Below are positions 56,365-64,000 of a stretch of 64,000 nt of DNA, in pieces. The stretch's first letter is position 1. Each line of letters opens with the position of its first letter. Location: contig OZ023195.1 of the NCBI GenBank assembly GCA_963995505.1, forward strand, positions 4,918,109 to 4,982,108, given 5' to 3'. The notes under the pieces were generated by a model. The model searched no databases. It worked only from the letters and a program-made list of their open reading frames with translations, and had not been told where the DNA came from. The stretch comes from Hypericum androsaemum. Lineage: Eukaryota; Streptophyta; Magnoliopsida; Malpighiales; Hypericaceae. The translations under genes and the position numbers were made by a program.

Positions 56365-56797
56365 TGTAACGCCCCGTGATCCGACCGACTGTCTCCACAA
56401 ACCAACACTGATTTTTTCCAGCGTATTTTTTCCTCACTCGCACGCATCCCGGAAAACTTTCCAGTAGGTCACCCATACTGATCCTACTCCCGGTCAAACG
56501 CATTTAACCTTGGAGTTCTCCCAGGATATGTGCCGGAAAAGAAGGTGCACCATGTTGGTATAGATAGTACCAATCAAATCACTTAAATATTTCAGAAAGA
56601 ACAGATCGTTAACGAGGTATCACATTCACCCCTCCTTAAATACGCGACGTCCTCGTCGCGCCAGATATATCACAGAACAGTCCCAGAACTATTTTTTCTC
56701 TGATACCAAATGTAACGCCCCGTGATCCAACCGACTGTCTTCACAGACCAACATGGGTCTTTTTCAGCGTGTTTTGTCCTCACTCGCACGCATCCCG
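56365..56797 (-). mobile_element. Cassandra TRIM retrotransposon, 5' LTR truncated
   Basis: A full 260-bp LTR (56365-56624, TGTAACGCC...TATCACA on the plus strand) is followed by an 86-bp interior and the first 87 bp of a second LTR (56711-56797). The interior has a polypurine tract beside the first LTR and a tRNA-Met primer site (TTTGGTATCAGAG) beside the second. The LTR contains a 5S rRNA-like stretch on the minus strand at about 56461-56570, the defining mark of Cassandra. The second LTR is cut off where gypsy sequence begins. Confidence 0.85.
56461..56570 (-). other. 5S rRNA-like sequence within the Cassandra LTR
   Basis: The minus strand has GAACTCCAAGGTTAAATGCG, then GGGAGTAGGATCAGTATGGG and TGACCTACTGG. 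These parallel the 5S stretches GAACTCCGCAGTTAAGCGTG, GAGAGTAGTACTAGGATGGG and TGACCTCCTGG, which cover the A-box, intermediate element and C-box of the internal promoter. The 5' third is more diverged. Confidence 0.85.
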
Positions 56798-58760
56798 AGA
56801 ATCAGTTCAATCTGGAACTCTACTTCGCGATCTGGTGGTACCCCTTGTATCTCCTCAGGGATACATCTAAGAAGTCTCTAATAACTGTGATATGGTCTAA
56901 TGAAGTCTCGCTCTGCATATCCATGGTAGTAGCTAGGTAAGCTATGGCACCACTTTGCACCAGTCTTTTTGCTTCCACCGCAGAAATTATTGACACATGG
57001 GTTTTGACACCATCACCCCCATACTTGAATTCTTCCTTTCCTGGTGGCCGAAAAATAACAGACTTACACCTGTAATTAATACAGGCGTGCTGTCCTGCTA
57101 GCCAGTCCATTCCCAGGATGACATCGAAGCCCATCATCCCCATGATTTGGAAGTGTCCCATGAATTGCTGGTCGCCTATAAGAATTTCGCAGTCACAACT
57201 CTGGTCTATCATGATGGTCTTTCCCAGTGGAGTTATAACTGCCATCTCCTCCCCACGTCTATTCCTTGACAATCTATGTCTCCTCACAAAATGTTCAGCA
57301 ATGAACGAATGGGTTGCTCCAGAATCAAATAATGAATTTCCAGGGAAGCTCGCTACTAAAAATTTTCCTGCGATATGGTCCTAAACTTAATGGTATTCGC
57401 TGTCCAGCTTCTATCTGGTTGAGTGCGTACACCCGTGCCATAGCTCTCGGTGGTGGGTTCCCTCCTGCAGGAGCGCGGCCATTAGAGTTGGCCACCATTG
57501 GGCCCCGTACACGCATCTCTGGACAGTTTGCCAATCGGTGTCCCATCTTCCCACACTTAAAGTATGCTCCAGTAATCAACCTATAAGAATACATGTTACA
57601 CTCCTAAATTAAAGTTCAAATATTTTGGTTGCTTGAAATAACATGCTATTCACCTGCACTGATCCTGATGGTGTCCCGCACGATTGCATCTCCCATACCA
57701 TGCGTCCATATTTCTAGCAGGGGGTGGGTGGTAGGGGTCTTTTGGTTGATTCAGTATACTGATTCCCTACATCGGGTCCCCCTTTCCTCTTTGCAATCTC
57801 CTTCTCTGCCTTCTTTTGGCATAGGTTTTACGTCTGTTCGATTACCAACGCTCTGTGGAGTACCTCCGAATAGGAGGGCAAGAGGAATGGTACCACAAAC
57901 TTTTTGATATCGTCTGCGAGCCCATCCTCAAATTTCCTAGCTCGAGCCTCTTCATCGAGAGCAGCCACCGACTTGAAGATTGAAAGTCTAGAAAACTCTC
58001 GGTCGTATTCCGACACAGTTATGTTCCCCTGCACCAACTGATCAAATTCTCGCGCCTTCTCTCTCGTTTTGGCTGGCGAAATGAAGTGACCCCTGAAATC
58101 TCTCAGGAATTCTTTCCAGCTATACACTTCTGCTTCCGCTACTGCCTCATCCGCCCTCTTATCCTGGCGGATCCTGTCCTGGGTCTCCCACCACCTACGA
58201 GCATCGTCCTTCAGTACATAAGCAGCATACTTCACTTTCTCTATGGGCTAGGTGTGAGCGATATCAAAGGCCTTCTCCTTCTCAATGACCCAATCTTCTA
58301 ACTGTATTAGGTCTTCTGAACCATCGAAAGAGGGTAGTTTAACTCTCAAGAATTCCCGGTAACCCCCTGCGGTGGGTTGGAGTACAAGTACAGGTACATG
58401 TATAGGCTGTGGCGCAGCGACTGCAGCTGCCGGCTGGCGTTGCTGAACTAACAGGTTCAGAATTTGCAACAGTGTGCCTTTTGTGTTTAACCCTACTGGG
58501 TGCAGACCATGGGCAGCCGGACCATTGGCATGCGCATTGGTGGCAGATTGCGCATCTGACTTGGCATGCACACTTGGGCCAGTAGGCGCATTTGAGCCAG
58601 AGGGCACCTCAGTGGCGGTAGCAGCTCGTGCATTGGTAACTTGAGCATTCCTGGCGGCAAGTGGAGGCATCCCAGTATTTGCACCCTGTCCCGAACCTTG
58701 TCTCCTGGATGCTTGGCTTCTGGTCTGTGGTGCTATGAATTCCTGCCCTGATAGGTTGTT
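56798..58760 (-). pseudogene. gypsy gag-protease remnant
   Basis: Gag is at 58670-57830 in one frame, with a stop at 58248-58250 (YREFLRVKLPSFDGSEDLIQ, then DDARRWWETQ, WKEFLRDFRGHF, LVQGNITVSEYDREFSRLS). More stops follow near 57828 and 57740. A first knuckle lacks its first Cys (YGRCNRAGHHQDQC); the second is intact (FKCGKMGHRLANCP). The protease tail (FDVILGMDWLAGQHACINYR) leads to the usual linker (VIRDFLDV) with a one-base frameshift, then truncation. The family is a chromovirus-type gypsy. Confidence 0.85.
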
Positions 58761-59590
58761 ACTACGACATTAATTTACATTCATAACTAATTCATTTCTT
58801 AAATCTCGAAGCCATAAGCATCTTAATATTTCAATCTCAGAGTTATCAAAATCAAAATCTCAAGATCAGCCACGAAATTACAAAGATTCTGAGCATATAA
58901 GTAGATAAGCACATAATTACTGTATCGTAAACATGAAAAACACGATTACAGAACACCACAAAATAATCACAATGACATAATATCACGAAATCACAATCTT
59001 TCACTATTTTCTCAGGCTACACTAATCACTTACTTACTAAAATATACTACTGTAGATCAATAATCACGATATGCCCATGAAAATCACATAAGTCCCTCTT
59101 CCTAAGGTCACTCAGCCCCTTAATACACGACTGGTAACGTAAAATTTCAAAGCCAACTCAGAATTCCCACGAAAACCACTTAAATTTTTTTTGAACAAAA
59201 CTTCAAATGGCTGTAACTTTCAAACGGCTGCAAATTAGCCCCCGAAATTCGATCGTTTTGGTGAAGCGAGAAAATTTGTAGATCTTGAATTTCTCTTTCC
59301 GAAAAGTAGTTATAATAAAAAATCGGTTGAGCGAGTCAAAAATTACAGTCTTTCAAAATTTTTAGTGGTTTTGGTCACAAAAGGCACAAAATTTTGACAC
59401 CAAAACCATGGTTTCAAAATGAATTGCACCCCCTTTTACCACTAGTTATTTTCAGACAAATTTTTTGAAAAATAAGAGATCTGTGCAACTTTTCAAGCAG
59501 CAATATGCAATGCCTATTCTAACACATTTCGATGCCATGCATGACACGATAAATCTGTGCAGCTTTCAAATTTTTTTAATTTTTAAATTG
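58761..59590 (-). other. gypsy leader region
   Basis: Non-coding sequence between the gag start and the primer binding site. No gene is seen. Confidence 0.6.
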
Positions 59591-59607
59591 GCTCTGATAC
59601 CATAATA
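59590..59607 (-). other. gypsy primer binding site (tRNA-Met)
   Basis: The minus strand reads TATTATGGTATCAGAGCC directly after the LTR end at 59608. Confidence 0.8.
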
Positions 59608-61220
59608 TGTTACGACCAGAAAATAGAAGTGACAATTACCCGAGGTTTAAAATACCCCGCTAGGCATCAGACTTTATTAAAAGCTAAAAACGTACTCAAT
59701 AAATAGAAAACGAACAATTGTCATCAAATCTAAATTCACGCAGTCGGAAAAACATCCGCCTTTATTTTTGCAAAGAAAACAGTGATGAAGCATGCATGCA
59801 AGCCGAACCCTCTACTCCCGATCCCGGACCTCAGCAGAACCATCTGAAATACACACGACTAATGTGAGTTAATTAACTCAGTAAGTGGAACCAAAACGAA
59901 TATAATTCACAGCGAGATCAATACGCAAACATAAATACACTGAATAACTCTGTAAAGCAAAAAGGGAGCAAAAAGGGATCCCCTATCCGACTGATACATG
60001 ACATTCAACAAGGTTCATGGTACATTCATGTACGGAAAGTCAAGGGACAATTCATGCATGAAATACAAAGAGATGGATTATGTATGAAGGCGTAGAGGCA
60101 TATTTTATTCAAGTAAGGCAGTTGTATAGCCATTTATCATTTAATAAGGCATATATTGAGCCATTCGTTTTGGCTCTATATATAAAGCCTGTGAAACGAT
60201 GTAATGTTCATCTAATTATTTATGAAACTTGAGTATTGAGTGTGTCGCTCTACTTATTCCAATTTTATCATCGAGTGTACTCCGATAGATCGAAGAACAT
60301 CATTTTCGGGTATTCTTAGAATCAACAGATTCGTTGTTATTTATCCCGTCGTGACTTCGGTATTCTAAGGAATCAACAGACTCGTCGACACCTATCATTG
60401 GCCCATTTCAAGTATTCTCGACGAATCAACGGATCCGTGCAGCCCATCACTATCACGCTACATCACCGACTAACATACAAAGACTCCGGAGCCTAACATA
60501 TTCATGACCGAATTCTCGGGGGTCCAGAAAGTACCCCTCCGTTCCCGCGTTACGGGCCCAAAAGACGGAAGGGTATCCCCACGAGCCCAGATAATTTATG
60601 CACTCCATATCCATTTGATCACATGCACCTAGGATTACCCGGTTGTCCCTTTGAAGTGATGCGTACGAACTATAGGGCCCAAAAGGTACATAAATAATCC
60701 CGCATTGACAGAACATAACATAAACACCATATACACACTAAAACTTATACTCACATCCGAACATAATCGATTTCGTAAATAAACAAAAAAATGGAATCAG
60801 AATATCAGAATAAGTCAAAAACCTAAATTAAGCCATGTGTGTTCAGAATCCTAAAATCCTTGATTTACGATTTCCACTTACCTGACGTAGCTCCTAGATC
60901 CTTAAACCTCCAACGATCCGTCCGAAGCCCCGTAGGTTCGTCCTCTTCACCTTTTTGGAAGACAGAACACGTGACTTGGGGCAGAAGTTACTCAAATCCA
61001 AGAAAGGGGAGCAGAACCAATAGCTTACCCTTCTCGTGTGGTGATTCTTGGATGATTTCGTCCCCTCCTAGCACCTCCTCCCGGGTCAGATCTCGCTCCT
61101 CGCCTTTACAGAGAGAAGAAATTCGTGGCTGTTATCTCTGTAGTATAATGGACGGCCTAAGGGCCTATTTAACATAGTTTTCGGGGCTAAAAACCCTAAT
61201 CCGCCCTAGTTACCCTAACA
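59608..61220 (-). repeat. gypsy 5' LTR, 1.6 kb
   Basis: The inner end is fixed by the primer site. The outer end is set at TGTTA on the minus strand (plus ...TAACA at 61220), which mirrors the TAACA at the inner end. No second LTR is available to confirm it. The ORF at 60453-60716 is within the LTR and not a gene. Confidence 0.6.
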
Positions 61221-61336
61221 CAGCTAAGGTTGTAGAAAATTACCTTTTGCCTCTCAATTTTGTTAAGACATGCCAATTGCTCCTTTAAACTTAAAAAATT
61301 ATCACTTTAGTTTCTCAATTCTTACATAAAATTCCT

Positions 61337-61828
61337 GACCGTAGGATGAATCTTCAACTTCCAAATCTTGTCTCAGATACTAGGATCGAGGGGAAGGCAG
61401 CTAGTGCTAGCAACAGTAGAGAGTAGAGATGTTAGGCTGATGTTGTAGATATTTAAGGATATGATACCCTTTTTTTACAATATAAGAGCTCAATTTATTA
61501 TGCATCAAAACCATACAATCAAGAGTATTGCTAAAGCCAATTTTGACTTTGGCAATAGCATCCTTTTCAGTCTGAGAGAACATATTATGTATTAAATCTC
61601 ATTCCAAGACCTAGTCTCAAAGCAAATCAAGTCAGAAACATTTTTCAGAATTGACTTTTTAAGAGGAGCAGAGGAAATCTTAACATTAGGTAGAGAGGGA
61701 ACGCAAGGGTCTTTCCAAATGTTGGAAAGTTGACCATTCCCTACATGAGAAACCAGACCCTCCACGATAGCCTTTCTACCTTCCAGAAATTTTATATAAT
61801 ATTTTTTTATATTATTACCTTTTAACAC
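61337..61828 (-). mobile_element. LINE, RT C-terminal part (same LINE as 55409-56364)
   Basis: The minus strand encodes the region between RT and the zinc-binding domain: GLVSHVGNGQLSNIWKDP, then, after a frameshift, SSYIVKKGYHIL and IWKLKIHPTVRNF. That last motif is completed by the WRATKN-like start of the fragment ending at 56364. The two parts therefore belong to one LINE interrupted by the gypsy/Cassandra nest. Confidence 0.75.
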
Positions 61829-61874
61829 TTTTCCTTTCTATCATCTGCACCATGTTGAACTAAATGAAAATGAT

Positions 61875-61990
61875 CATTTACAATATTATCTTTTAACAAA
61901 TTTCCATCAGCAGCATGCAATGCAGCTCTAGTTTGTTCGGGATTCCCCTTCGAAGCACCATCAAACTCAATCATACCATAGATAATGTGT
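61875..61990 (-). pseudogene. RNase H fragment of another LINE
   Basis: The minus strand reads IEFDGASKGNPEQTRAALHA then DGNLL, the start of a plant LINE RNase H domain (consensus FDGASKGNPGPAG). It is short and lacks the rest of the domain. Confidence 0.6.
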
Positions 61991-62690
61991 CACGGTTGAT
62001 AAGCGAAATTCATCAATACAATAAGACTAGAGCAGGCCGAAAAGATCATCCTTCAAGTTAGATGGGGCAAGAATGTCTGTCCTGGATTGAATCTTCTAGC
62101 CCATGAAAATAGATGGGGCAATAATTTTTGAGATGAGATTAGACAATTTTAAATTTTATAATGACTATTCTTTTCACCAAACTTGAGTTTGAGACAAATT
62201 TTTTTGTCAAGGTGTGTCCAATCACTCGTACGAAACAAACCGTCAAAAACTTGATAATATAATAAGCCAAACTATAGTCCTGTGTGAAAATGATTATGTT
62301 GTTCATGGCCTTGGGCATTAAACATACTAGAGCACATTTACATAAGTAAATAGATTTTATTACTCCACGCAAAGATGTTACATCAAGGTAGAGATCATAA
62401 AGATCACAGCAGCACGAATATTTACATGATCATGTAACAAGAAATTGATTTGTTTTTATCTGAGTGACTCTAGGTATAACAAAAGATCATGGTTACATAA
62501 CTTTTGAGTAGTGCGTGATTAGTGTAGTGACTCTTGAACATGAAAAAGAATCGAGTAAAAACAACCTACTTTACATTATGAGAATGATTAGGCTTCAAGA
62601 TAATAAGTCTCAAAATGTATTAAAAAGAGTAAAAACACCTAGAACTTAGAAACATATGTTTCACAAATTTCTTCCTTGGATATTCCACAA
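61991..62690. other. Spacer and transporter 3' flank
   Basis: No gene is seen. The right part should include the 3' UTR of the transporter gene. Fragments near 62000-62140 may be more LINE debris. Confidence 0.5.
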
Positions 62691-64000
62691 CTATGGATTG
62701 AAAAAGCTAAAGTTAATTCCAGTGTCAATTATGACATAAATGCTGGCTGCAACGGCGGCCGCACTTAGGCACAAACCGAAGAGCCCAAGAGCCCAATTGA
62801 GGAACCACATCGGGCTGTGAACCTTGGGCTTCTTGATCTTGAGCCACATGAAGCACGGGTAAGCGAACGTCACCGGCAAAGCAATTCCTCCGATGAGACC
62901 GGCCAGGCTGCTCAAGAATGGGATGGCCACCGCCGTGAAGTAGCAAAAGAACCCAAACTTGGCCCTCAAGAGTCCCCGGACCCACCACGGGCAGGCTTTC
63001 TTGAACCTCCTCGTGTACGTTGACTCCATGACGTCGAAAATCGGCATTCCGTAGATTTGGAAGGAACTGAGGGCGTTGATTATGACGAACAGACTCGTTA
63101 GGGCGAGGATGAATTCGGATGTATCCTTGCTGTGAAAGGCGTATAATGCTGCGAGCATCCCTCCGTCCTTCGGTATCTGCATGTAAGAATCTCAAACAAT
63201 TAGATTTTCATTGTCGGGAGCGCTTTATCACCATTCAAATATCAATGTCCGACTCGAATACGATAATATTAAGAATGTCGCACCATTTGGCCATATGCCC
63301 AATAGCCTCCAATTGCCAAGGGAAAAAGGGACGCGGCGATGAGTGCGTAAGCGGATTTGGCTCCTTTCCACATTGGCACTCGCGATGGGTGCTTCTCACT
63401 CGAAGGCATCGTCGCCTGCATCAATCACAAAACAAATTAATTCACACTTCAATTTCAACATCTTCCGGCTACGTCGAATTTAAATCACTATAAATTTAAT
63501 GGTTCTTTTTCTCTTCTGGTCAATATATGATTATCCTTTTCTTGTTTTACTTTTTCCACTAAAAAAGAGGCTACTTGGAAAATATTGGCACTGGTTGCAT
63601 TATGTCAAGAGTCAGAGGTCAAAAGATGTGGTTAGTCAACCATTGACAAATTAATTGTAGAAAATATGCGAAGACAATATACTTCTATCTGTTAAAAAAC
63701 AAATTAAAAAGTTAACTAACAATTTGAATTATGGGTGTTGGGTTCTACATTAATTTAGGAAATTATTAAAAGAAACTCCATAGATTCATTTGATTCTAAT
63801 AACCATGACTTCTGTAAATTTACATGTTTTGCAAAAATATTCTTAGTAATTAAAAGGAAGGAATAAATTTGACCCCATAAATAAAAATTAATCCGGTTAG
63901 GCTACTGTTAATCTATGGCACGTACCTGTATCTCAAGTATCAAATTGTGACCTCTAAAAGCAAAGGCAATGATCCCAAGAGCATTAAGCACGTTAAAAGC
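62691..64000 (-). CDS. AAAP amino acid transporter (LHT-like), 3' exons only
   Basis: Three exons are in the window: 64000-63926 (runs off the edge), 63415-63284 and 63176-62691, giving about 230 C-terminal residues. The first ends ALGIIAFAFRGHNLILEIQ. The second begins ATMPSSEKHPSRVPMWKG and carries a membrane segment (ALIAASLFPLAIGGYWAYG). The last has several membrane segments (ILALTSLFVIINALSSFQIYG, FLSSLAGLIGGIALPVTFAYP, WALGLFGLCLSAAAVA). The RGHNL..EIQ and PFLSSLAGLIGG motifs are typical of the lysine/histidine transporter-like branch of plant proton-coupled amino acid permeases at the plasma membrane. Substrate cannot be deduced. Splice sites are GT-AG and no lesion is seen. Confidence 0.9.

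Larger units (their letters stand above)
56798..61220 (-). mobile_element. Truncated, degenerate Ty3/gypsy (chromovirus-like) element
   Basis: On the minus strand it has a 5' LTR (59608-61220), primer site, long leader, gag, zinc knuckles and protease. It breaks off at the start of RT (56798) against the Cassandra LTR. RT, RNase H, integrase and 3' LTR are missing. Stops and a frameshift make it inactive. Confidence 0.85.

Noticed and set aside
60453..60716. 87-codon minus-strand frame
   Set aside because: It lies in the gypsy LTR and has no domain or coding context.

Overview
The window is nuclear DNA of a flowering plant, most likely a dicot. It has spliced nuclear genes with GT-AG introns (a D-type cyclin and an AAAP amino acid transporter), a nuclear tRNA-Val(AAC), and plant-specific transposable elements: copia, Athila-like and chromovirus-like gypsy elements, LINEs, hAT, Mutator-like elements (MULEs), TRIMs including Cassandra, and an endogenous plant pararetrovirus. 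The species cannot be named from the sequence alone. Only about 4 kb is host gene; the rest is layered mobile DNA and AT-rich spacer.

Layout. 1-4680 and 15460-20040 are two diverged copies of one host segment, each carrying private insertions (MULE and LINE/hAT in copy A, a short copia element in copy B). Between them lie an endogenous caulimovirid-like provirus (about 4850-12270, minus strand) and a truncated copia element (12270-14549, minus strand) joined head to tail. 20041-23318 is AT-rich spacer. 23319-25519 (minus) is a five-exon D-type cyclin. 25660-35809 is spacer with two TRIMs, two copies of one MITE, a 184-bp tandem duplication, a 5'-truncated LINE and a 1.9-kb solo LTR.

The most notable object is 35819-53291, a 17.5-kb Mutator-like element with 300-bp nearly identical TIRs and a 9-bp target duplication (8/9). 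It carries a two-exon MULE transposase gene (+), an unrecognised three-exon small gene (+) and, converging on them, a six-exon plant mobile domain (PMD) gene (-). An 8.5-kb RT-deleted Athila-like retrotransposon with almost identical LTRs has inserted into the first coding exon of the transposase with target duplication ACCAT. The right subterminal region holds a 0.5-kb G-rich array.

53301-62690 is spacer with a 5S-like fragment, the tRNA-Val gene, and a LINE split by a nest of a Cassandra TRIM (5S-like LTR) and a degenerate gypsy gag-pro fragment with its 5' LTR. The window ends inside an AAAP amino acid transporter gene (62691-64000, minus), of which only the last three exons are present.

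The functional host genes are probably the cyclin, the tRNA and the transporter. The transposase, small gene and PMD gene belong to one transposon and probably travel together. Exon boundaries were placed by eye from splice consensus, frame continuity and family resemblance.
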